From NCBI GenBank assembly GCA_963828415.1, contig CAWHEI010000003.1, positions 372,001 to 436,000 of the forward strand: a stretch of 64,000 nt of DNA, written 5' to 3'. The position numbers were made by a program, and so were the translations under genes. This document shows positions 56,962 through 64,000 of this stretch, piece by piece (the stretch's first letter is position 1; each line of letters starts with the position of its first letter). The notes beneath the pieces were generated by a model. It did no database searches, was not told the DNA's origin, and worked only from the letters and a program-made list of their open reading frames with translations. This DNA is from Sva-07 sp963828415 (lineage in GTDB: Bacteria; Actinomycetota; Acidimicrobiia; Acidimicrobiales; Ilumatobacteraceae).

Positions 56962-57141
56962 ACTCCACCAGCTTCGGTAATAGCCAGCGTGGCCTTGCGG
57001 CGCCGAGCCACAAGCGAGCCGGCGCGAGAGACATCGATCACCCGCGTCAATCAGTCCGCCGAGAGGGATTGCGAGGTGCCGCATCGGGGCCGCAGTGCGG
57101 CGCGCCCCCACGGGCGTCGACCGGGTTATGGAGCGGGGATT

Positions 57142-57721
57142 ATGCGTGGTGCGGTGGCGAGCATCCTGCGGGACAGCGCGTGGGTCGTCACCGCCTCGAC
57201 TGAACGTTCTGGGCGGCCCGCGACTTCAGCGCGGATGCACTGCTCGAGGCCGATGCGGTGTGTCGATCTATGCAGCGTTGAAGCGGATGTCGACAGACGG
57301 CGCCGTCCAAATCTGCCACAGCGAGAAGGTCGGCAACCGACCCGAGCGCACCGTGTACGAGATCACCGAACACGGTCGGCAAGAACTTGGGGCGCTGCGG
57401 GATGCTGTGCTTTCTTCAACCGAGTTGCGGCCCGACCCCGTCGACCTCGCCCTGCAAAGCGCGCATGGCATGTCGCCCATCGATCTGCGCCGAGTGTTCG
57501 AGAGTCGAACGGCCGCAATTGCAGCCGAATCGATCGCCTGGCAGAACCAGTGGGACATTGCACGGCCCCACATCACGGCCCGAGAATCTCTCACATTCGA
57601 ACACACCGCCCTCCGCCTTCAAGCGGAAGTCGCATGGTGCCAGACCGTGCTCGACCACCTCCACGCCGAAATCGACGACGACCCGATTCCCCACGCAACA
57701 GCGAAGGACCAACACTCATGA
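57142..57721 (+). pseudogene. Frameshifted PadR-family regulator
   Basis: The parts of a PadR regulator are spread over three frames: MRGAVASILRDSA (from 57142) in one, DFSADALLEADAV in a second, then SIYAALKRMSTDGAVQ, ERTVYEITEHGRQELGALRD and the C-terminal helices (to 57721) in a third. Together these would form an almost normal PadR protein of about 190 residues. At least two frame changes separate them, so either the gene is inactive or the sequence has errors. An ATG at the MSTDG position could still make a truncated 147-residue protein. The stop overlaps the start of the next gene (ATGA). Confidence 0.6.
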
Positions 57722-58575
57722 TTCTCGTTACCGGAGCCACCGGGACAGTAGGCACAGAAGTCATTGCCGCACTACTTCCGCAGCACGCAGATCAGGTACG
57801 CGCGGTCACCCGAAATCCTGACGCCTCCTTCCCGATCGGTGTGGAACGGATCGTCGCCGACCTCGGCGACAGCGACCTCAGCGAAGCCCTCGCCGACGTC
57901 AATGCCATTTTCTGCCTCACTGACGGCCTTCACATCGCTCAACACGACCGTCGCCTCGCGTCCGCTGCCATGAAGGCAAACGTGGAGCGGATCGTGAAGC
58001 TGTCAGTGCTGGGTGCCGGTCACGGCGCCGACGACCCCATCACCGCTTTGCACCGCGAAGGCGAACGGGCGCTCCGAGACAGCGGGATCGACTGGACGTT
58101 TCTGCGACCGACCGCTTTCATGTCAAACGCCCTGAACTGGGCGCCGAACATCGCCGACGACCAGACCGTGCACGCCGCGTTCCCGACAGGACGTACAGCC
58201 GTCGTGGATCCGGGCGACATCGGAGCCGTCGCCGCAGCCTGCCTCACGGAATCGGGCCACAGCAGTGCGGTGTACGAACTCACCGGACCCGAACCGCTCA
58301 GCCCGCCCGGCCAGGTCGCCATCCTCGGCAAGGCTCTCGGTCTCGACCTCACCTACGTCGAGACTCAACCCTCCGACGCCCGCGACGAGATGGTGATGTA
58401 CGGGATGCCAGCAGACCTGGCAGACGCCGTCGTCGCGCTGCTGCACTCGAGCCATGAACCCTTCAACTCCGAGGTCACGAGCGACATCGCCACCGTTCTG
58501 GGCCGTCCACCCCGCAGCTTCGCCGACTGGTGCCAAGTCCACCGAGACGCGTTCCTTGACTTCGCAGGCAACTAG
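57718..58575 (+). CDS. NmrA-type NAD(P)-binding oxidoreductase
   Basis: This protein of 285 residues begins with the Rossmann motif MILVTGATGTVGTEVIAALL (GxxGxxG). It then has AVTRNPDASFPIGVERIVADLGD, and middle segments VKLSVLGAGHGADDP and SGIDWTFLRPTAFMSNAL typical of NmrA/QOR2-type proteins. Members act as NADPH-sensing regulators or quinone reductases. It overlaps the broken PadR gene by four bases, so the pair was probably an efflux- or redox-responsive unit under PadR control. Confidence 0.88.
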   Translation: MILVTGATGTVGTEVIAALLPQHADQVRAVTRNPDASFPIGVERIVADLGDSDLSEALADVNAIFCLTDGLHIAQHDRRLASAAMKANVERIVKLSVLGAGHGADDPITALHREGERALRDSGIDWTFLRPTAFMSNALNWAPNIADDQTVHAAFPTGRTAVVDPGDIGAVAAACLTESGHSSAVYELTGPEPLSPPGQVAILGKALGLDLTYVETQPSDARDEMVMYGMPADLADAVVALLHSSHEPFNSEVTSDIATVLGRPPRSFADWCQVHRDAFLDFAGN

Positions 58576-58614
58576 TAAGGCCGCTGCAATGACCACCGTC
58601 GCCTTCCCACCGCG

Positions 58615-59010
58615 GTGTCATTCGCAGAAGAAAATGCGATCCGCCACCAGTATCAGCGGATGCTTGACAGCTGGGAACTCGGACCTGAAGCATACGCCGA
58701 GCGCTTCACCCCTGACCCTACCTACATCATCGCGAACGGAAAGATTCAGCGGGGCTGGCAAGAGAATGTCGATGGCCACACGATCATCTTCTCGGCGTGG
58801 GCTAGAAACAGCCGCCTCGAGGGTCGAATTGACAGCCTCACCTTCCTCACCAACGACGTCGCCCAAATCATCGCCTACGGACACATTGTGTACACGGACC
58901 ACCGTTCCAGCGAACAGAACGAGCGAACCGTGTACACGATCACCGCCCGCCGACACGCCGACCGATGGACATTCGTGTCGTACCAGAACACACCCCTCGG
59001 CACGCACTGA
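58615..59010 (+). CDS. SnoaL-like (NTF2 fold) protein
   Basis: This 131-residue protein starts at GTG 58615. The start MSFAEENAIRHQYQRMLDSWE, a middle FTPDPTYIIANGKIQRGWQE and a final TVYTITARRHADRWTFVSYQNT fit the NTF2-like fold of the SnoaL/SgcJ type. Whether it is an enzyme or a ligand-binding protein cannot be told. It lies 40 bases after the NmrA-type gene, probably in the same transcript, and just before the second tRNA-derived repeat. Confidence 0.8.
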   Translation: MSFAEENAIRHQYQRMLDSWELGPEAYAERFTPDPTYIIANGKIQRGWQENVDGHTIIFSAWARNSRLEGRIDSLTFLTNDVAQIIAYGHIVYTDHRSSEQNERTVYTITARRHADRWTFVSYQNTPLGTH

Positions 59011-59098
59011 CAAGACGATCGTGATCGGCACGTACGCGCTCGCCCGATCCGCTCGGAAATGTCGGAAGGCGAACGTGAATCGCCGTGCCGCACCGCCG

Positions 59099-59191
59099 GC
59101 GAACTGTGCGGCCTCGGGGACCGATCGGCCCGCCGCATATTCACGCCGATCGGATGGCGCCCCTGGCAGGGATCGAACCTGCGACACACGG
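59099..59191 (-). repeat. tRNA 3'-end plus terminator repeat, copy 2 (att-like)
   Basis: This is the second copy of the 93-base repeat, four mismatches from copy 1. Here tRNA similarity extends eight bases further (to 59199), through an anticodon-loop TTCCTAA, suggesting tRNA-Arg with anticodon CCU. It stops there, because the bases before the loop cannot form the 5' stem. Identity from anticodon loop to CCA is the classical extent of a tRNA-type integration site. No complete tRNA is present. Confidence 0.85.
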
Positions 59192-59684
59192 TTTAGGAAT
59201 CGTCCCTTACCCGTCCGGCAGGTGCCGGCAAATCCGTGAAAGCCCGTGGACAATGGGTTTGCGGTGTCCGGTCGTGCGCCGAGTGACGTGAAATCCGGGT
59301 AGTTCCGCCGCGTTTGCACCCAAGCGCTACCCAATCAGCGTCATCGGATCCCGCCGACGGCCCCTCGACTCGTGCAGCAGCGGGAGGAGACGCACCCGAA
59401 TCCGGTCGTCGCTGGAGGTGAGGAACCTCACGCCGTCGGCTGCAACGGATCTGCGCTCGGCTTGGGCTCCGTTACGTGCGGTTCATCCAACGATCGACGA
59501 CGAACCATCTCCAGCGCGCTGCGGGAACTGCGTCGCTCGTCAATCTGGTGACGTCCACGTGTCACATTGCTGGTCACGCTCCCGCGGATCGCCAGCCCCG
59601 ATCGCCCTGGTCATCTGGTGTCGGAGGCGTGAGTTGAAGTCCGGGGCGAATGTTCGCGGGTGTCTGGCGGCACGCCGAACAGCA
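59192..59684. other. Gene-free stretch after the second tRNA-derived repeat
   Basis: About 490 bases without a gene I can support. Short frames on both strands lack family resemblance or ribosome-binding sites. The first 70 bases resemble the AT-poor flank often seen next to integrated elements (GTCCGGCAGGTGCCGG is a small inverted repeat), but no integrase or excisionase can be read. Confidence 0.45.
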
Positions 59685-60413
59685 TCAGTCGGAGTGGGCG
59701 GGATGGCCCGCGAGCAACACGATCGAACGTTGCGCGAGCGCGCCGAGGTCGGGCAACTCGGCCATTCGTTCGAGCACAGACCGTTCCTTACGGGTGAGGT
59801 GCGCCTGTTCGCGATCCGTCGGGCCGAGCAAGCGCGCGAGTGAGTCGACATCTCGCACGTGCTTCGCTCGTTCGGCCGAGGTCTGGGCAACGATCTGCGT
59901 CACCGCGGCGACCTTGCCGAGGAGTGCGCCGACCACGGTTGGACGACGCACCCGAGCCGTCGAGCCGTCGGTGAGCTCGACCTTGACCACACTGCTGCGA
60001 ACGAGAGCCTGGCTGCCACCGGGCGCCTCGATCGTGCGGCCACCGCCGAGCGCCAAACGGGCTCGGCTTCCGAGCCGGTCCGGTGCCAGCACATCGATCG
60101 TCGCGCCGGCGCGCGTGTAGCGATGAGCGATGCCGTCGGCGCTGGGGAGCACTTGGCCGAAGCCTGCGTCGATGAGTGTCTGATGAACTCGGGCGAGGCC
60201 TGCCGGTTCCACCCGCAGATCGACCACGATGTCGACATCATCGGTGGGTCGTGTGTCAAGTGAGCCTCGTTCGACCTCGAGCAGAAAGACCATCTGTCCG
60301 CCGACCAGCAGGCAGTGGTCCCCGAGTCTTGGTGTGAGCTCGATGAAGGCGCGCCACGACTCCTGCTGTCGACCGGCGAGCGGTGGAAGTCGAACCGCCA
60401 CGTCGTCAGGCAT
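59685..60413 (-). CDS. AbiEii-like nucleotidyltransferase (putative toxin)
   Basis: This protein of 242 residues, starting at ATG 60413, has a nucleotidyltransferase-like beginning: FIELTPRLGDHCLLVGGQMVF, then DTRPTDDVDIVVDLRVEP, which carries the paired acidic residues of the nucleotidyltransferase fold. The remainder is helical. Its start overlaps the stop of the HTH protein by eight bases, so the pair is coupled. Nucleotidyltransferases beside an HTH regulator form AbiE-type type IV toxin-antitoxin or phage-defence systems, but this match is by architecture and is not certain. Confidence 0.6.
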   Translation of the reverse strand: MPDDVAVRLPPLAGRQQESWRAFIELTPRLGDHCLLVGGQMVFLLEVERGSLDTRPTDDVDIVVDLRVEPAGLARVHQTLIDAGFGQVLPSADGIAHRYTRAGATIDVLAPDRLGSRARLALGGGRTIEAPGGSQALVRSSVVKVELTDGSTARVRRPTVVGALLGKVAAVTQIVAQTSAERAKHVRDVDSLARLLGPTDREQAHLTRKERSVLERMAELPDLGALAQRSIVLLAGHPAHSD

Positions 60414-61014
60414 CGGCAACCAGGCCCTCGGCTGCAATCCAGTGCCGTGGATCAGATGAGTCCAGAAGGTCGAGGGCGACGGCACCACGTGGAGCGAACT
60501 CCCCGCCAGAGATGATCCCCCACGCGTCGTCATCGACGACTCGCAGACGGATCGGGCCGAGCGGGTCTGGAACCGCTGCCACGAGCGAATCCAGCTGACC
60601 GAACGCACTGCGAGACAGATAGAGATCGCGTCCGTCAGCGGCGATCAGCGACCCCCCGAACTCGATGGCCGCACGAACGCCACCCATCAGCGCTCCCACC
60701 GCACCAGGAAGTGACTCGAAGTCGGCCTCACCCATCTCGCAGCGCACGACCTCTGCTCGTCGCTGGTAGCGACCCGGCCGACCCAGATCGATGTCACCGC
60801 CAACGAGCTCGCGCCACGCCCGAACAGCCCCCAGCGGTCGGCCACCAGACCGAGCCGAGTGCCGGCGAGCAACGATTGCATCCATCGGGACGGCCCACGC
60901 GTTTCCGAACCGCTGCGCCGGCAGATCGCCCGCCACGACGAGCTGACGGACGCGCTCCGACGACACCCCCAGGATGCTCGACGCGTCCGCAAGTGACACC
61001 AGGTCGGATGGCAT
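60406..61014 (-). CDS. HTH protein, putative antitoxin of the AbiE-like pair
   Basis: This protein of 202 residues starts at ATG 61014 behind GAGG. The N-terminus, LVSLADASSILGVSSERVRQLVVAG, then LPAQRFGNAWAVP, is a MerR/excisionase-like winged helix-turn-helix. The C-terminal part (about residues 50-202) has no recognised fold and might contact the toxin. It is the first gene of the two-gene unit and probably autoregulates at the perfect palindrome just upstream. The TTG at 61050 would extend it but lies inside that palindrome. Confidence 0.65.
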   Translation of the reverse strand: MPSDLVSLADASSILGVSSERVRQLVVAGDLPAQRFGNAWAVPMDAIVARRHSARSGGRPLGAVRAWRELVGGDIDLGRPGRYQRRAEVVRCEMGEADFESLPGAVGALMGGVRAAIEFGGSLIAADGRDLYLSRSAFGQLDSLVAAVPDPLGPIRLRVVDDDAWGIISGGEFAPRGAVALDLLDSSDPRHWIAAEGLVADA

Positions 61015-61021
61015 GTCCTCA

Positions 61022-61047
61022 AATCTATTGGACTTCTCCAATAGATT
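61022..61047. promoter_or_regulatory. Perfect 11-bp-arm palindrome before the AbiE-like pair
   Basis: AATCTATTGGA (61022-61032) and TCCAATAGATT (61037-61047) are exact reverse complements separated by CTTC. The element is strikingly AT-rich in this genome and ends eight bases from the HTH gene start. Position and symmetry fit an operator for that HTH protein. Confidence 0.7.
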
Positions 61048-61329
61048 CAACCCGATCGACGGGCGAGATTATCTCGTGTCACGTAAGGGCCGTACCCGAG
61101 TGGCTTGCCGGCGTTCGTTCCCGTGATTCTGCGGATCGTTATGTGGCGGGTGCGGCGCCGGAGCCGAAGGCAAGCAGCGTGTGCCCGAGGTACCTGAGTT
61201 GCTGGACTTCGGACTCGGGAGGGTCACCTGAGGAGTGCGTATCGGGGAGACGGATGGCTCGTGCGGCCACGCCGATGGAAGGGGCATCGATCATCCCATC
61301 GGAGTGTTCCGCTCAAGCCCGCTGTCGCA

Positions 61330-61929
61330 CTACTCACACGCCAGGTCGAGCGCCCGAAGGTTGTCCTGGCGCCACGAAGCGAATCGTTCAACGGCTTCGT
61401 CGATCGAGTTGGCGAGAACCATCTCGTACACCTCAGCCGCTCGCTGACGGAGCGCCTCGTCCCACTCGGTCCTCGGCTCCCAATCGAGCACACGCTCGAA
61501 GGCCAACACTGCGTTCTTGATGCCGCCGGACAACACGGCCTCGTAGGCCCGAACCTCGTCCGAGCGAGGGTTGCCGACGCCGACGAGGTTCGCGCTGACC
61601 GATTGCGCATGCTCGTGTCGAATCACGTGATCTGCTGCTGCGACGATGGCCTGGACGGCCTGGTCGGAGTCGACGTCGTAGGTGCTGTGCGGACCGCCGA
61701 ACTGATCCGACCAGCTCAAACCGATGACGCCATCGGTGGGCGCAACCAGCGGCAGTCGAACAACCCAGAGCTGAAACACACCTCGCACGCTCGTGTCGTC
61801 GCCGAGCAACCCGTGTACCACCCAACCAATCGGGCATCGATAGACAAGCTTGCCCTTGCGCCGCCACTCACCACCGAGCCCATCACCGAGCGCCGCCTTC
61901 GTCAGCCGGGACCAGTCGGCCACCTTCAC
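61330..61929 (-). CDS. Hypothetical protein
   Basis: This protein of 199 residues, starting at GTG 61929, has no family I recognise. It shows KVADWSRLTKAALGDGLGGE, a repeated tryptophan and proline use, YDVDSDQAVQAIVAAADHVI and a late ERVLDWEPRTEWDEALRQRA. The overall look is cytoplasmic and mixed alpha/beta. Its start overlaps the stop of the upstream gene (GTGA), which implies coupled translation. Confidence 0.65.
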   Translation of the reverse strand: MKVADWSRLTKAALGDGLGGEWRRKGKLVYRCPIGWVVHGLLGDDTSVRGVFQLWVVRLPLVAPTDGVIGLSWSDQFGGPHSTYDVDSDQAVQAIVAAADHVIRHEHAQSVSANLVGVGNPRSDEVRAYEAVLSGGIKNAVLAFERVLDWEPRTEWDEALRQRAAEVYEMVLANSIDEAVERFASWRQDNLRALDLACE

Positions 61930-62315
61930 CGCAACACCTTTCCGATCAGCCCGTGCCGCGCAGGTGCCGCGCCGGGTGCCGAAGCCTCCGGTCGTGACGA
62001 CGGTAGTCGCCCGGGCCGCAGCAAGACTCGTCCGTGATCGACCATGATCACCACATGCCCTTGCTCGCTGACGGTGAACAGAGCGACATCTCGGTCAGGT
62101 AGGTTGTCGCCGGTCTCGATCCGGTATTGGTGCCGCTCGGGTTCGCTACCGGGCAGAGCAGCGCCTCCGACAACCAAGCGCAGGCGATCTCCTGCTCCGT
62201 CCACCCGAGCAGCGACGGGCGGTGCGCCGATGTCGTACTGGATCTCCGACGAACCGACAGATGGCGCATTGTGGCCGTCAGGTACGACGGGTTCCAAGCC
62301 GACCACGTGGAGCAC
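61926..62315 (-). CDS. Hypothetical protein coupled to the next gene
   Basis: This 129-residue frame starts at GTG 62315 and ends in a GTGA overlap with the following gene, which is the main reason to accept it. Segments such as EIQYDIGAPPVAARVDGAG and DVALFTVSEQGHVVIMVDHG look protein-like. No family was recognised. A plus-strand frame (62127-62405) covers much of the same DNA and also looks protein-like near its end, so the choice of strand is uncertain. Confidence 0.45.
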   Translation of the reverse strand: MLHVVGLEPVVPDGHNAPSVGSSEIQYDIGAPPVAARVDGAGDRLRLVVGGAALPGSEPERHQYRIETGDNLPDRDVALFTVSEQGHVVIMVDHGRVLLRPGRLPSSRPEASAPGAAPARHGLIGKVLR

Positions 62316-62591
62316 CTCCGTCTACCTGAAGACGTCGAGCTCCCAGAACAGCTCGAGTCGCTACGGATCACGATTCCGGACGACGTGAACCATTGGCGTC
62401 AATGAGCGCTCGGTTCGTGCATCGAAGTGCAGGCCAAAGTGTGGCGCGAGAGTTGGGCCGGGATGCGGCGCGTGGCTGCAGGCGAGCAGCGTCGTTATGT
62501 GTGGCCAAGTGTGCGGTTCGGTCGTTGAGCAGGGGCGGTGGTCGCATGCTCGGCGTCCTGCTCCCCCACGGATCGATGGGGAAAGGTCCCT

Positions 62592-63041
62592 ATGGATCCG
62601 GACCGTCCACCGGAACATGATGCACTCATGGGATCGTCGTCCCGTTCGCGGATTCTCTGGCTCGTCGTACCGCCGCTCGTGTCGGCTGCGGCCATCGCGT
62701 GGTGGCTGCAGGGCCAGCAAGTCGAGACGTTCGGGACCGACAAGAACTATTCGCTGCCGTCCTCGAGAACAACGCCACAACGATCGGGGTCCTTGGGGTG
62801 GTGGTCGGCGGCCTCGTCCTCGTTCAGTTCGTTCGGCACCAGCTCAAATTCAGCGACCCTCCGGTTCGTGCGCGCGTCCGCTTTTGTTGGCATCTGTTTC
62901 GGTATCGGGTCTCGAGGGCTCACCATGACGACCGCAGGAGCAAACATCGGCGGCGGCATCCTCCTCCTCGTCGGGATCCCGATCCTCTTGATTGTCACGG
63001 CCGCCGTCTCCGTCCGCGTCAGCCTCACACCGACGATCTGA
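62592..63041 (+). pseudogene. Membrane protein with two compensating frameshifts
   Basis: Starting at ATG 62592 behind AAAGG, the frame begins MDPDRPPEHDALM, followed by membrane segment ILWLVVPPLVSAAAIAWWLQ. Between about 62750 and 62870 the reading that looks coding shifts to another frame (LFAAVLENNATTIGVLGVVV, then GLVLVQFVRHQLKF), whereas the original frame there is a serine/arginine-rich string. After about 62870 the original frame again gives membrane-like sequence (GGGILLLVGIPILLIVTAAV). Two compensating shifts, real or from sequencing error, would give a three- or four-helix membrane protein. Confidence 0.45.
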
Positions 63042-63122
63042 CTCAATCGAACTAATCAACCGCCAAGGTGCGTCGGGCACCGTTCGGCCTCAGGTGACTC
63101 AGTCGCTACTCACGTCTTCCAC

Positions 63123-63139
63123 TATATCTGGAAGATATA
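63123..63139. promoter_or_regulatory. Candidate PadR operator
   Basis: TATATCT (63123-63129) and AGATATA (63133-63139) form a perfect inverted repeat around GGA, nine bases before the PadR start codon. It is strongly AT-rich against a GC-rich background. PadR proteins often bind such palindromes and repress themselves. Confidence 0.6.
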
Positions 63140-63147
63140 CTTTGAGG

Positions 63148-63693
63148 ATGGCATTTGATCGACAAACCGACGTGGCAGTTCTCGGCGCATTGAGCGTCGA
63201 GTCCATGAGTGGCTATGCGCTCCGGCAGGCGATCAGCGATGTGCTCGGCCACTTCTGGAGTGAGAGCTTCGGGCAGATCTATCCAACGCTTGCCGAGCTG
63301 CGCACCGAGGGCCTGGTGGAGCTCACCCAAGCTGACGCCAACTCGAAGTCGAAGTTCGCGATCACCGAGCGCGGGCTGGAACACCTACGTGCTCGGCTGT
63401 CCGAGCCGCCGCAGTCCGCGCGCCCGCGCAACGGCACACTGCTTCGGCTCTTCTTCGGTCGTCACCTCGGACTCGACGGATGCCGGGATCTGCTCGAACA
63501 AGCGAGAAGTCAGGCGCTCGAACAACTTGCCGGGTTCGACGCGATCCGACACGAGATTCGATCCGAGAAGCCGACCGACGATCACCCGTTCTTTCTGCTC
63601 ACCGTGTCGGCGGGAGAGCACGCCGCTCGGGCGACCGTGGCATGGGTCGAGGAATCGCTCCTCGTGCTCGATCGCATCGAGAACCAGTCATGA
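63148..63693 (+). CDS. PadR-family transcriptional regulator
   Basis: This protein of 181 residues has an N-terminal winged helix of PadR type (TDVAVLGALSVESMSGYALRQAI, then FGQIYPTLAELRTEGLVEL) and a C-terminal helical dimerisation region. ATG 63148 follows TTTGAGG. A perfect TATATCT/AGATATA palindrome just upstream is its probable operator. It overlaps the start of the serine hydrolase gene by four bases, so the regulator and hydrolase form a unit. Confidence 0.9.
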   Translation: MAFDRQTDVAVLGALSVESMSGYALRQAISDVLGHFWSESFGQIYPTLAELRTEGLVELTQADANSKSKFAITERGLEHLRARLSEPPQSARPRNGTLLRLFFGRHLGLDGCRDLLEQARSQALEQLAGFDAIRHEIRSEKPTDDHPFFLLTVSAGEHAARATVAWVEESLLVLDRIENQS

Positions 63694-64000
63694 CCGACGA
63701 GCTGTCCCAACGGCTCCGAAGCGTTGTCGAGCGTGCGGCGGACGATGTGGATGGCGTCGTAGTGCGTGTCGAACAGCCAGCTCGCGACTTCTCGTGGTCG
63801 ACGAGCTGTGGGGAGATCGGCGAAGCCACGCCGTTCTTCATCGCAAGCGCGACCAAGCTGTATACCGCCGCCATCGTTCGCCGGCTCGTCGAGCGGTCCG
63901 TGCTGTCGATCGATGATCGGCTCATCGACCGGGTTGCACCAGGCGAGGTCGACGGGCTCCACATGCATCGCGGTGTCGACCACACGGCATCGATCACCTT
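63690..64000 (+). CDS. Serine hydrolase/beta-lactamase class C family (partial)
   Basis: About 103 codons are inside the window before its right edge. The start overlaps the PadR stop (ATGA). The segment FFIASATKLYTAAIVRRLVE contains the SxxK motif of the class C beta-lactamase/penicillin-binding-protein-like family, preceded by GVVVRVEQPARDFSW and followed by SVLSIDDRLI. The Tyr/Asn and Lys-Thr-Gly motifs would lie beyond the window. It is probably a serine hydrolase or esterase. No signal peptide is seen, so a cytoplasmic role is likely. Confidence 0.75.
   Translation, partial: MTDELSQRLRSVVERAADDVDGVVVRVEQPARDFSWSTSCGEIGEATPFFIASATKLYTAAIVRRLVERSVLSIDDRLIDRVAPGEVDGLHMHRGVDHTASIT

Noticed and set aside
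1..64000. CRISPR array or complete insertion sequence
   Set aside because: No regularly spaced repeats with spacers and no transposase or integrase coding region were seen on either strand.

Overview
The window is very GC-rich, with strong G/C preference at third codon positions and many GTG starts. It carries an actinobacterial gene complement: LuxR-type regulators of the LAL class, an F420-type luciferase-like oxidoreductase, HxlR and PadR regulators with efflux pumps, and a complete kdp operon with an actinobacterial small extra gene. The flavour is that of an environmental actinomycete, possibly an Acidimicrobiia (Ilumatobacter-like) chromosome. That placement is an impression from gene content, since no rRNA or other marker gene is present.

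Layout. 1-7310 (minus strand): a LAL regulator, a DUF4242 protein and a run of four secreted proteins, three of which share a cysteine-flanked module with the signature FGDVTVG. 7389-9519: a membrane protein and a secernin-like Ntn hydrolase. 9612-17277: metabolic genes (acyl-CoA ligase, SDR, membrane protein, epoxide hydrolase), then a tight operon of luciferase-like enzyme, arginase-family hydrolase and glutamine amidotransferase, then a pentapeptide/DinB protein. Large palindromic repeats sit between several of these genes. 17346-23625: two MFS pumps, each divergent from an HxlR regulator, with a two-gene membrane operon between them. Two of the intergenic regions share the same pair of GCAAG motifs 32 bases apart. 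23761-25936: small genes (a VOC remnant, DUF5990, MmcQ/YjbR, SnoaL, SRPBCC).

26042-30122 looks like a 1-aminocyclopropane-1-carboxylate (ACC) catabolic locus: ACC deaminase, divergent from a FadR-type regulator and an AceE-like 2-oxoacid dehydrogenase E1 that could consume the 2-oxobutanoate produced. 30298-38991 is the potassium operon: small peptide, kdpF, A, B, C, D, E and a trailing DUF4118 membrane protein. All are overlapped or nearly overlapped, and a tandem-repeat candidate KdpE box lies upstream.

39293-49630 holds a second LAL regulator, small hypotheticals, VOC, an Erm/KsgA-type rRNA methyltransferase, an S9 peptidase and a decayed toxin-antitoxin pair. At 49865-49957 and 59099-59191 lie two copies of a 93-base direct repeat containing the 3' part of a tRNA (probably tRNA-Arg with CCU anticodon) plus a terminator hairpin. 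The 9.1 kb between them carries a 5'-truncated gene, a MazEF-like pair, a sigma-factor remnant, a third LAL regulator, a cyclase/NB-ARC regulator, a frameshifted PadR gene, an NmrA-type oxidoreductase and a SnoaL protein. This is an island-like, accessory composition, although no integrase is visible. 59685-61047 is an AbiE-like HTH plus nucleotidyltransferase pair behind a perfect palindrome. The right end holds two coupled hypotheticals, a membrane gene with two compensating frameshifts, and a PadR regulator overlapping a serine beta-lactamase-like gene that runs off the window.

The best candidates for new biology are the FGDVTVG secreted cluster, the ACC deaminase/E1 locus, the tRNA-end-flanked island, the luciferase-like/arginase/amidotransferase operon and the AbiE-like pair.
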